A DNA stretch of 64,000 nucleotides from Deroplatys truncata (taxonomy: Eukaryota; Arthropoda; Insecta; Mantodea; Mantidae), in assembly GCA_030765065.1 (NCBI GenBank), contig CM060990.1, forward strand, positions 277,601,341 to 277,665,340. The letters run 5' to 3'. Both the position numbers and the translations under genes were made by a program. Below the pieces are notes generated by a model, which did no database searches, was not told the origin of the DNA, and worked only from the letters and a program-made list of their open reading frames with translations. Every line of letters starts with the position of its first letter. The stretch's first letter is position 1. This document shows, piece after piece, positions 35,937 to 45,900 of this stretch.

Positions 35937-36627
35937 ATTGCAGGTCATAGATGGGGCACCTGAGAAAATTCCCATTGTGTAGTATATGATGCGGATCCTC
36001 TCAGGAGGGCAGATGAAGCAGAATATAGCGCCCCATTACCAATTAACTTGCTAATATCGGTAACAAGTAAAATAACTGAGGAACAATGTGGCTGTAAATG
36101 TTGCAACTGCTAGCATGCCTTATACCAGGGCACCAGATGCCTGTTGTTTACTTAAGAGGAGTGTAGAAACACATGATACAAGTGAAAGCAGAGGAGGCGG
36201 AGAGATGCTGGCTGGCTTCTTGGCTGCTGACTGCGAAACAGTGCGGACGGAAAGTGTGCTGAGCTCAGCAAGGTTCGGGGTATGAACCACGTGTAGTGCT
36301 GGTAATGTGCGGTTAACTCATGTTCTGTGAGAGGGGGTCGTTACCATTGGATGCCATACAAAGAGTTACTTTCACCGAAACAGTTGTTGTTTTAACACGA
36401 CATAGTCCACCCCTAAGTTTTTTTTTCAAAATCATTTGTTACTCTTGCTAGCCGGAAATATTAAAAAAGGATAAGTGTGATGGAGACAATGGTAAGGTGG
36501 CAAAACAGACTGGAAGCGCCTAAGTAGGCGGACAGATACAGCAATCATTACCGTAATACGCCCATTTCCATTCGGCATAACTTTCATAACTTCCACCCCC
36601 CCTCCCCCCAAACCAAGGAGTCTGCCG
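35937..36627 (+). mobile_element. Gypsy pol end plus LTR 2
   Basis: At about 35,937-36,013 lies the C-terminal end of a Gypsy pol (YDADPLRRADEAEYSA reading into the LTR), directly followed by LTR 2 (36,014 to about 36,627). LTR 2 matches LTR 1 except for scattered changes and the 49-bp insertion. In plus sense LTR 2 is the 3' LTR. LTR 1 and LTR 2 thus frame an element whose own internal region is mostly lost or replaced by later insertions. Broken; moderately old. Confidence 0.65.
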
Positions 36628-36634
36628 TAAAATG

Positions 36635-37846
36635 CAGGAAATCGTTACTTGCTATTGGCTATGTATTATTTCACCAAAAGGCTGGAGGTTTATGCGATTC
36701 CCAATCAGGAGGCTTTGGTTGGGGCTAAATCACTTAACAACTTCTTCTGCCGGTGCAGCATCCCCTGGAAGCTTCACAGTGATTAAGGGATGAACTTTGA
36801 ATCCAACTTTATGCAAGAGATTTCCAACGCCTCGGGACACTCAAGACCCGTACCACCCCCTTCATCCATAGTCAGAAGGAATGGTGGAGCGTTATATCAA
36901 GACAATCGGGAGGACCTTCGGAAATTGGTATCCAACAACCAGCGAGATCGGGGTGTGCACGTGTCATTATTCCTCCTGGCCTACCAGCATGTGTACACGA
37001 ATCCAGTGGAATGACACCGGCCAACATGGTATTCAGATGGGAGCTATGGTTAGCATGTGATCTGTTATTCAGCATGTCTCCTAATGCTGATCAGCTGGCA
37101 GCGGATTATGTTGGGACGCTAACAGACAGGCTAGAACACGTTCACTATCTCGCCAGGGAGCACCTGAAACTGGCAAGTGACCGGATGAAGGCATGCTATG
37201 ACCTTCTGGTGAACAGTGCCGGATTTCAGGAGACTGGCCTCGTGTGGTTCTACTGTCACAAGAGGACTAAAGAGAAATCGCCGAAGCTGCAATGTTCCTT
37301 GGATGGCAAATTATAGGGTAATCACCCATATCAACGATGCGGTATACCGCATTTGGCGTCAACCTCGAGGGAAGCTGATGGTGGTGCATCTTGATCAGTT
37401 TGATCCATATCACGAGACTGCTTGAGACGATCAGCTCTGAGGGAGTATGTGATGCAGCTATAGGCCTCATTTATTGGGTAGAAGGTGCCTGCTGGTTGGA
37501 GCGGTAAAGAGAGATAAATGTGCAGAGTAGTGATATCACCCTACGTAACTTCCAGCAGAAGCACCATCGAGATAGCCAGATTCTACAGGAAGCTTCTTTC
37601 CTCTCTCTTGTGACCATTTCAGAAACTCTTATATATAATAAGCATATAATCGAGCATGCTCATGACTGCTGCTACTGTGAGAGATTACAGAAGTCTTGTG
37701 ATCAACAACTCAGTGAGCGAAACAGAGAGGAAGAGGTGACTTCGCACGGTCACAGAAGTGAACTGACAGTGAAAGTGAACTAAATCACATCAATAAAGTG
37801 GCAGTGAGAACAATATTTAATGCTTAATTATACATGTAACAATATT
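36635..37846 (+). mobile_element. outer Gypsy element, right integrase part and 3' LTR
   Basis: Directly after LTR 2 the plus strand continues with an integrase core (YAIPNQEALVGAKSL, then SEGMVERYIKT) and its C-terminal region (KVVHLD-type block, about 37,375-37,425). A purine-rich GAGGGAGTA precedes TGTGATGCAG at about 37,447, the likely 3' LTR, with TATATATAA near 37,630 and AATAAA near 37,793; it ends near 37,846. Together with 23,941-24,207 it is one Gypsy copy of the type that gave the 19-21 kb element, opened by the LTR 1-LTR 2 insertion. Broken in several places. Confidence 0.65.
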
Positions 37847-37869
37847 GTACTTTCCTTGACATATTCTAT

Positions 37870-37991
37870 GTTCATGGGTCCCTATGGCCACCAGAAAAGT
37901 CACAGAATACAATCAAATCTAAATATCAGTCTGCTAAATCCATAGAAACAGCATTTCGTCGTAGTTTCTACTATTGAGAAGAAGCTGGCAC
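37870..37991 (+). mobile_element. left half of an LOA/R1-type LINE
   Basis: The plus strand reads SAKSIETAFR and then VVSTIEKKLALK, the region just before the first catalytic block of R1/LOA-type reverse transcriptases (normally followed by a GVFLDIEGAFD-like motif). That motif occurs at 50.43 kb, immediately beyond the right end of the Kolobok-like element. The LINE was therefore the insertion target. Confidence 0.6.
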
Positions 37992-38429
37992 TTAAAGGAG
38001 AACGAAACACAAAAATGAATATTTCATTCACCACATTAGTTTATTTGTCATCAGGAATAAATAACAATGCACACAGTTTCACCATCCCAAGGTGAATGGT
38101 TATCAGGTTACGACCTGTTGTGGAGTTGACGCGTGACATCACAAGAGCCACACTACACTCAGACAAGGCATACGCAGCACAAATGTTTTAAATCACTAAC
38201 AAGTTTATGTGTTAATTTCACTAGATGTTCATAACTTCTGTGAATAACAAAGAGTAGAGCTAAAGCTAGCCAATCACTTTTCATAACCCAGTTAATACCT
38301 ACTACGTAATAAACAGTAGAACAACATCTGCTTTGAAAATGAGTGAACGTGGTATCCAATGTTATCAGTTGAACCCCCCCCCCCCCAAAAAAAGAGCAAT
38401 TTTGAAGATTTACACCATTCTGAACCGAT

Positions 38430-38666
38430 TGAGACAGTGTGAACACCGAAAACCATGCTAGTTCCATCCATTTGTGTAAGGGTAAGGAATGTATACCAAT
38501 AGATAATGATGAGGAAAGTGTGTGTTGCTCGGACTATGAAAACACAAAATTGGTGAAGGGTGATTTTCTCTGTATCACAAAGCATTCTAATTTTCACAAA
38601 TTAATTATAGATTCTGACGCTTTGAATATTGCGAGTCATAATTTAGCATTAAAAACAAAAAGATGA
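38430..38666 (+). CDS. P2X7-receptor intracellular (ballast)-like domain, partial
   Basis: The frame holds CKGKECIPIDNDEESVCC, then GDFLCITKHSNFHKLIIDSD with ALNIASHNLAL, and stops at 38,664-38,666. The order C-x4-C-x-P, ESVCC, CIT-H, then a hydrophobic helix matches the zinc-binding cytoplasmic domain at the C terminus of P2X7 receptors, which also occurs as stand-alone or transposon-linked domains in invertebrates. The usual W-C-x-C-G start is only partly conserved. No ATG precedes it in frame; the block probably starts at an acceptor (GAGACAG, about 38,437). It lies tail-to-tail with the transposase, inside the same TIRs. Function unknown; no channel domain is nearby, so it is not a receptor gene. 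Confidence 0.6.
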
Positions 38667-38999
38667 GCTAAAAAGAAATAACTTGCCGCCAACAATCCTG
38701 CTAATACGACTTGGCAGTATTCCTGCTACAAACAGTTTACTGGATTAATTCATAGACTGGACACACAAGAGAGTTGTCATATATCATGTATAGTACTTAG
38801 TATTAGAAATGCTTTTCCAAAACCCAGCGAAATATATGTAGGCTTCACTAATAAACACACAAATTAAAAATAGTAAGTTTTAAATTCAACCATTATTTAT
38901 TATTATTATTTAAAATTTTATAATGTGTCTGTGATGAACCTTCTTATGTTGAATGAAAACGTGAGAAGTGCTTCAATCATAGTAACTCTAATGGAGATC

Positions 39000-40135
39000 G
39001 AAGCATGGGAGCTAAATTCTTCAGTAGTGACGGATCAATTGCCGTGTCTGGTAATGGATCGACACTAAATGCGTGCAGAGATTTTTTTATTTCATGCACT
39101 ACAAGCAGCTTCCATTTTTCGTTAGATCCCTCATATTTATTTTTCATGATCCAAGACTCAGATGCTTTGAAGTACTGGGTTTTGACACCAGTATTTTTGT
39201 TTAATTTTATTTACATTGAAATTGTGATCTAGCACTGCTGTCATGAATCTAAGTTAGAGGCCATTATGTGAAAAATTTATTATTTTCGGAGGATATCTGA
39301 GATGAAGACTGTGGTAACTTTCTAAATTGTCACTATGTATATAATGTCGAATATGAGCCAAATTGTTCAAGAAGATGCTATCCAAAATAATTTTCTTCAG
39401 AGCACGATAGGAGTTTGATTTGTATTTAATTCATAAATTATTTCTTTGATCTTCTTTCAACAATTCATCATGTTCACAGGATTTCCATTCACTGTTTTCA
39501 GGCCATCTATATTAATTTTTTATATTGAAGAATTGATGTGAATTTTTTAATTAATATGGTACCGTTCTCATTACAGTTTTGCGCAGCCCACCATAATAAA
39601 TGGTTATTTATACTGGCTTTCCATTCCATCAGCTCTGGGTATTCTTTTTTTCTATTACTTAAATTTTTTTCATTAAGACTTTTGAACAAATACCATACGT
39701 CAAATTCATGCTCAACTTCCGGATACTGAGTTTTTAACAGGTATCTTACACCTTTATGTCTGTCAGAGAGAAAAACTTCAATTCTACGCATCTCCTGTTT
39801 TGCAAGCAACATCATTACATTGTCACAAGCAGCCTTCTCCACAGCGCCTTTCACCATATCTCTTTGAACAAGTTCAAAATCAATCATTTTGCAGGAATTA
39901 AATCCATGACAGAATAGACCAAATATTTGGACGAAAATCCTGGGGAGTCATACTGCCCATCCCCTGCCAACCACATAGGTATACCACAACCTTTTAATGA
40001 ATTCAAGTTCTTTTTTCTTTCCTGAATCCAAAATGCTTTAACAACTGGTGCTGCCATGTTTCGAATGGTTTTATCGAATGTACGCTTGGAAACTTTGCCA
40101 AACCCAGTGATTTGCAGGGCTTAAATTGCTGGAAC
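39000..40135 (-). pseudogene. Kolobok-type transposase catalytic core, decayed
   Basis: Minus-strand order: FGKVSKRTFDKTIRNMAAPV, then LAGDGQYDSPGFSSKYLVYS (first Asp region, about 39,960); IDFELVQRDMVKGAVEKAAC and IEVFLSDRHKGVRYLLKTQY (second Asp, about 39,770) in an intact 126-codon frame (39,887-39,507); then YRALKKIILDSIFLNNLAHI, HSDNLESYHSLHLRY (Glu, about 39,290) and LDHNFNVNK. Related proteins read GDG-CDSPG-SAKY, ATDRH, HTG-LE-YH and AVLDHN. The third part needs a change of frame and has stops, so it is not functional. A likely acceptor (TTGTTCCAG) precedes the block at about 40,130. Confidence 0.7.
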
Positions 40136-41045
40136 AATAATAATCATATAATAATAAAGAACTTGCTATTAAAGCACTTCCTTCTGGTTTCTTTCCTGAT
40201 AAATTTTGAGAGTTTCAAGTGAATGTATACTACCACAATAACAAATTGTTTTAACACATAGCATTGTCCCTTTAATGTAAAAAGAAATTGTTTTGACTTC
40301 ATTTCTACAAAAAGACATACCTTGAAAAATAAAAGTAGAGATGTCCAAGTAACAATGAAATATTTTGCTGTAGCTTCATTTCCATGTCGTCGTATGAGAG
40401 CCAGAGGAACGTATCTCCAAAAATGGGTTTTTTGGCTTTTTCAATATATGTTATCACAGTAATGAGCTCTATGTTGTGTCAAAACGACGTATCTGCAGCT
40501 CTTCTCATGGCAAAAATAAGATGCTGCGTATGCCCAAGTTATAACTTTATTTAAGAGACAGATAGACGTATTGGCACTTACGTTCTTCTGTCTCGAAGAA
40601 GCGTGTCTCAATTTTAGGAATAGCAAACGTAACAACACTTACGTTCTTCTGACTCCTAACTTCATAACCTAATTTTGGAAATACACTTTCACACACCAGA
40701 GACAACTATCTGCTCATTTTGCATATAATTTTCCTGCACGTGTACGCCATTTTCTGTGTAACTGAAATAGAACTATAGCTTGTCCAGCAGCTAATGACAC
40801 TGGTGTATTAATTGCTGCATTCGTCTAAGCACCAGTTCTTGGAACTGTTTACAAGGTTTCAAGCTATTGCATTTCCCTTGCAAGTATATTAGGTGGTGGA
40901 AAGACAATAGATGTATTACTGTTATATGCATTGTCAGCCTAATAATGTTGCTTTCATTGTCACACTGCATTTTGTTTATTAGTTTATTGGAGGACTCAGT
41001 GTGAAGAGGTTAATGTTAGTGCGCACTGTGTGTTAGCTATAGAAA

Positions 41046-41472
41046 TGACATCAAGAGGAAGGATGATGGTTTATCTAGTGATGAATCAAAATTACCGCAA
41101 CAAAAGGAATTATTCAACACCGGATAAAGGTAGGTCAAGTTGCTATTGTTTTTAACTATGAGGTACTCTTTCATGAGATATAGATCTTTAATTTGATTGC
41201 AATGGTTGAACTTGGTTCCTATTTATTTATTTCACAAGTTAGAGAAGAAAGGAATGGCAAAACCTCATCTGTATTACAAAACAAGTATGATATGGACAGA
41301 CTGCCAGAGTTATGTGAAGAAGAGTGTAGTGAATTCAAAGTGTTTAGCTCGGGTTCATCAGATAATTACATATCCGAAAGTAACACAGATTCTTCATCAC
41401 CATCTCCGAGGCAAAAGAAAAGGAGAGCTGCGATCCAACTGAAAGCGCCGCAAGAAAAACCAGCTAGTAAGT
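41046..41472 (+). CDS. two small spliced exons of an unrecognised acidic protein
   Basis: Exon 1 (41,046-41,127) reads MTSRGRMMVYLVMNQNYRNK then RNYSTPDK and ends at GTAGGT. Exon 2 follows an acceptor (TTTCACAAG, 41,238), reads an acidic stretch (LPELCEEECSEFKVF, SSGSSDNYISESNTDSSSPS) and then a basic one (RQKKRRAAIQLK), and ends at a GTAAGT donor (about 41,472). This is the style of the N terminus of transposon-encoded insect proteins like that at 33.8 kb. No downstream exon was found. It lies within the Kolobok-like element, opposite to the transposase. Confidence 0.4.
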
Positions 41473-41689
41473 AAAAGTTTGATTTTCCATGTACGTCCTG
41501 TTTAACATTTCAAATACTAATTTATCCACCACAAATTATTTGAATGCATAGTTAAAGGAATATAATAACTGCTTTTTATGTGTACTCTAAGTGGAGTAGA
41601 GATTTTTCAATAAAGTTTGTATTACGTTACTGAAACATGAAAATTGCATTTAAAAATACCTTCTTTCAGCTCTCCTGTAAAATCGCTAA

Positions 41690-42004
41690 AATGGAGTTAC
41701 ATTCCTCTGATTCTCACACAGCGATGTATGGTGAAAGCTTTTTCTTCTTCCTTCTTGTTATCACTTGTATCAGAATCTGAAGTATCAGGTTTGTAGAAAC
41801 TTTCATTCAGCTTAGCTTGATCTTCCTTATCATTGTTTTTTAATAGATTTTTCAGGTTCCACCAATATATATTTCAGTACCTAGTTCACATTGTATTTCT
41901 GAATTCTTGGATTTTTCATCACGTTCTATTCTGAATTCTCTTTCAATACTTTTATCAGCATTGCCTTCTTTGTCAGTCTTATTGCAAGTAACACTATTGC
42001 ATAG
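41690..42004 (-). CDS. acidic exon of the Kolobok-like gene, split by the Penelope-like insertion
   Basis: On the minus strand an open frame runs from about 48,620 to 48,536 (LIDPSPFSFKSKQQRTEQYE). It resumes beyond the Penelope-like element from 42,004 (NSVTCNKTDKEGNADKSIER) to about 41,860, with one target-site copy counted. Further acidic codons follow (PDTSDSDTSDNKKEEEKAF, to about 41,700) in another frame. It lies between the THAP finger and the DDE core and probably encodes the linker. No domain recognised. Confidence 0.4.
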
Positions 42005-42060
42005 TTATAACTAATATGATTTTCCGGGTTGTTATGCCGTGGTCTGCTGAAGAAAGATTT

Positions 42061-42103
42061 CCCAGACGTTTCGTCCACAACTGCGGTGGACATCTTCAGT
42101 GGC
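42061..42103 (-). ncRNA. hammerhead ribozyme motif 1 (in inverted end)
   Basis: In minus sense: CTGAAGA core box, stem II GTCCAC/GTGGAC with a CGCAGTT loop, GAAAC box, then the GTC cleavage triplet, with CCA/TGG able to pair as the start of stem I. It is identical in sequence to motifs 2 and 3. Confidence 0.65.
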
Positions 42104-42180
42104 GCGGACGAAGTCTTCTCGGTGAAAGTATCGTAGCGTCTGATGCGTTGGCCGTTAGTGCCGCTCTCTTTATAGTGTGG

Positions 42181-43396
42181 ATTTACTAATTAGTTTTGAC
42201 GTTGTGTCTCTATTCACCATGGTTCCAGTACAAGAAACTCTGAAGTTGTTACATCCCATCTTCTCTGATGATATCACTACACTTTTTCACCATGTCCTGA
42301 CTACCACTTATTTCCAGTGGAACCGGTCATTCTACGAGCAAATAGACGGTGTTGCCATGGGCAGCCCCCTTAGCCCTGTTGTGGCCAATTTCTTCATGGA
42401 GGCATTTGAGTCAAAGGCACTAAACTCAGCTCCACTCAAACCAACAGCCTGGTTCCGCTATGTGGATGACACCTTCGTCATCTGGCCCCATGGTGAACTA
42501 GCTCTTCAATATTTTTTGTTACATCTAAATAGCATCAATCAGCGTATACAGTTCACAATGGAACAAGAAAAGGATGGCCAACTAGCCTTTCTAGATGTAC
42601 TCGTTAGCAGGAAGGCTGACGGCACGCTGGGTCATACTGTCTACCGCAAACCCACACACACACAGACCGTTACCTTAACAAGAACTCCAACCACCATCCT
42701 AGACAAAAACGTGCTATGATTAAGACACTCGCAAACCGTGCTTCCCGTATTTGTGAACCACACTTACTTCCACAAGAAATCCGACACCTGGAAACAGCTC
42801 TACAATCAAATGGTTATTCAGTCCAAGAGGTGAGAAGAGCCTGCCGTCCGGCCAAGCCCCGACCGGTTACTCAGGACCAACCCAAAAGCAAGTCCATTGT
42901 CTTTCTGCCATATTTCAGAAATGTCACTGACCGTATTGAACGTATACTTCAACGTCATAACGTCAAAACAGTATTCAAACCTACAAGACAATTAAACAGC
43001 CTACTGCGCTCTTCCAAAGACCCCCGAGATCCCCTGTCATCGGCCGGTGTTTACCGTATTCCTTGTTCCTGTGGTTCAGTGTACATTGGTACCACACAGC
43101 GGAGCGCTAACACCAGACTTAGCGAACACAAAAGAAACTGCCGCCTGGGCCATACAGAAAAATCGGCAGTCGCCGAACATGCCATTGAAGCCGAGGGCGA
43201 ACACATTATTAGATTTCAGGACACCAACATTCTTTCCTCCATAAAGCATTACCATACCCGGCTACAACGCGAAGCAATAGAGATTTATAAACATCCCAAT
43301 AATTTCAATAGGAAAGAAGAAGCATTGAAACTCAACAGTGCTGTGCTGTGCTGTGCGTCAGATGGCAGGTTGAGGGCAACCCGATGGTGTGCTTAG
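42181..43396 (+). pseudogene. Penelope-like RT and GIY-YIG, 5'-truncated copy
   Basis: Starts inside the reverse transcriptase at LISFDVVSLFTMVPVQETLK and includes GSPLSPVVANFF and the catalytic YVDDTFVIW. It then continues in a second frame from 42,716 with the GIY-YIG endonuclease (GVYRIPCSCGSVYIGTTQRS). A Jockey LINE entered at 43,340, cutting the last codons of the endonuclease frame. Because the 5' half of the RT is absent, this copy cannot act alone. Confidence 0.9.
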
Positions 43397-45100
43397 GCGT
43401 GTACCTTCCCTAATTAGGGCTTTACCACGTAGTGACGGGATATGGGGGTTACAGGATGGCGGTTGTTCTTTAGGTAGGGGGAGAGAAAGGAGGTAACAAA
43501 GTTTGTTCCTCAACGGTAGCCGGTCATGGTGCAACTACCCTTGTGCACCGCTGGTGGTATGAATTTTGTAGTTATAAACATGTTGGGATTTTAATTTTGA
43601 AGTCCAAGCTACTCTTGAATGGATTGTATTGGAGTTCAGCTTTAGCTGCTGTTGGAATTACTCCGCTGTTACCGGATATGCCCGCAAGCCATGCGGGGAA
43701 GCCGGTGATGCCTCAAGCGGCGTATTCTGGGGTCATAATCCCCAAGAGACCTAACTAGGGCGCTCTGATGGTATGGCAACTGGTCGTAAAATTTTGCGGC
43801 CCGGCGCCTAATTTCATCCTCCACGTAAGGAAGAGATGAGGCTTCGTGAAGCAGTCTCACGGGAAAGGAGCGGTTTACACAATAGATGGCCCGAAGGCAC
43901 CTATTCTGTACCCGTTGCAGGAGCAGCAGGTTGGAATCTGCGGCCATGCCCCAGATCTCGCAGGCATAAAGCAGGAAGGGGATTATCAGCGCCCGAAAAA
44001 GGTGTAACTTTAAAGGGACAGGCATCTCAGACCCCAGCATCGGGTACAATGAAGCCGCAGCCCCATGTCCCCGACGCGCGACGTCCCCGACGTGTCCCCG
44101 AAAAGCTAGACCCTTATCTAACTTAACCCCCAGGTAGGAGATGGCATTTGTCCATTCTATCCTTCTTCCGAGATAGCTGAATGTGGGGAAGATTGCGGGA
44201 AAGCGGCGCTTGGTGAAGAGAATGGCGTGGCTTTTTGCCGGATTGATGGATAATCGCCAACGCCTGCACCACTCTTGGAGGAGGCGGAGGTGTCTCTGAA
44301 TGGGGTTGAAGGCTCTGTTTGGGTGTTTACTTGTACAATACAGGAGCACGTCATCAGCGTACTGTGCCATGTTGACGTGCTGCTCTGTGGGTAGATCGGC
44401 CACATATACACTAAAAAGTGTGGGGGATAGAACAGAACCTTCGGGGACTCCGCCTCGTATTGGCCTTAGTGTAGATTTGTGTCCCGCTACCGAAACAACA
44501 AAAGTGCGGTGTTTTAAATATGTGTGTAGCAGGTGTATTAAGTGTGTAGGGAGCTCCAGTTGGATGAGCTTTTTGAGGAGCCCCGCATGCCAGGTCGTCG
44601 AGAAGGCGTTCTCGACATCCAGTGAAACTGCGGCGGTGTAAGCCCTGTCCTGGAAACCCAGGGCAGCCGCTTCCACCACGCGCAGCAATTGCTGGGAGGT
44701 CGAGTGCCCAGGACGGAAGCCGAACTGATGTGGTGGGATGGCTCGAATGTCCCCTAAGGTGGGAGACAAGCGGTTAAGAATGGTCCTTTCAAACACTTTT
44801 GAAAGGACAGAGAGGAGGCTAATGGATCTGTAATTGGCAGGATGTACCGGATCTTTCCCCGGCTTCAATATGCAGATAACCCGAGCCTCTCTCCACTCGC
44901 GTGGAAAGTGACTTAGGGCGAAGCACATATTGAAGACCCTGGTGAGAAAGAGCACGGCCCGGAAGGGAAGGCGTCGTAGCATGGCGGGTGTAAGCCCGTC
45001 AGGCCCCGGTGCCCTTTTGGGGTTGAGACGCCGGAGTGCGCCTTGGATTTCTGAAGGTCTTATGACGGGATATCGATCCGCATCGTCGGGGGGACGTCGA
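43340..45100 (-). mobile_element. Jockey-clade LINE, 5'-truncated, 12-bp TSD
   Basis: Inserted in minus orientation between AAACTCAACAGT copies (43,328-43,339 and 45,101-45,112). One long frame covers RT: LNPKRAPGPDGLTPAMLRRL, PANYRSISLLSVLSKVFERT, FGFRPGHSTSQQLL, VPEGSVLSPTLFSVYVADLP, AQYADDVLLY. It ends in a typical Jockey C-terminal tail (KFYDQLPYHQSALVRSLGDY), stopping at 43,669. The endonuclease half is missing by 5' truncation. About 330 bp of 3' UTR end in GCACAGCACAGCACAGC instead of poly-A. No stops within ~475 codons, so insertion is recent. The first codons of the open frame (upstream of 45,100) are Penelope sequence. Confidence 0.9.
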
Positions 45101-45272
45101 AAACTCAACAGTAACTGGCATCTAGTCATAAAAAACAAGAAAGGTCATACAAAACCGAAAAACACTGCGAGCCAATCAGAAGAGAGCAACAACACAGCCG
45201 GCGCCAGCCCCCTCATACCAGCGGGCCAATCAGCAGAGAGCGCCCACACTATAAAGAGAGCGGCAACTGAAA

Positions 45273-45716
45273 CTCACATTCTATGTTTCCTTTCAGGACG
45301 AACCCACACCAACAGAGACGACGGCACCGACCCGACACGTTAGTAAGCATGGTCACTTCTACTCTATCACTAAGCACGACACCTAACACAAAATTCCACC
45401 TGCATGAGCATGAATACCTCACTAACATACACCAGGCACCAGCACTGGGCCACGAGCCAAGTGATGGCCCTGGATCCACCTCTGCCTGTCTACCCCCTGG
45501 TAGGCCGGCGTCTTTCGTAGAGTTACCCACTAACCCCAGGTTGCGCAAGCGGTACCTGGCACCACTAGCACCACTCCCTCTCCCATCCATTAGCTGTAGT
45601 TAGTGCATGGTAGGGGAGGCGATGTAGATCCCTTTCGGATGATCGTCACCTGGTGTGGCGGAGGAGGGGCCACACCATAAAAAAAAAAAAAATAAAAAAA
45701 AAAAAAAAAAAAAGAG
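45273..45716 (+). repeat. 446-bp retroposed insertion with A-rich tail
   Basis: Compared with the second Penelope copy (48,330-48,350), about 446 bp are extra here, ending in AAAAAAAAAAAAAATAAAAA and more A. The insert starts ACTGAAACTCACATTCTATG, is GC-rich, and has a ~107-codon plus-strand frame rich in Pro and Thr without a recognised domain. It could be a LINE 5'+3' fusion, a SINE or a processed transcript. No clear target duplication. Confidence 0.55.
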
Positions 45717-45768
45717 CCAACGCATCTGCCAACGCTGCGATACTTTCACCGAGAAGACTTCGTCCGCG

Positions 45769-45811
45769 CCACTGAAGATGTCCACCGCAGTTGTGGACGA
45801 AACGTCTGGGA
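45769..45811 (+). ncRNA. hammerhead ribozyme motif 2 (overlaps an ORF start)
   Basis: CTGAAGA (45,772-45,778), stem II GTCCAC/GTGGAC, GAAAC, GTC (45,804-45,806), with the A and T flanking the core positioned to pair as the first base pair of stem I. The short ACGT in GAAACGTC is self-complementary, so stem III could form between two monomers, as in dimeric hammerheads. Hammerheads in Penelope terminal repeats are established knowledge; this assignment is by motif. Confidence 0.7.
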
Positions 45812-45900
45812 AATCTTTCTTCAGCAGACCACGGCATAACAGCCCGGAAAATCATATTAGTTATAATTGTGACTCCGGCCGTGAAAACCTACGTTCTTAC

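Noticed and set aside
38371-38386. Poly-C tract as a functional signal
   Set aside because: A single homopolymer run; most likely slippage, with no partner motif.
43836-45343. Plus-strand frames of 96-137 codons over the Jockey LINE
   Set aside because: They are antisense shadows of the long minus-strand RT frame.
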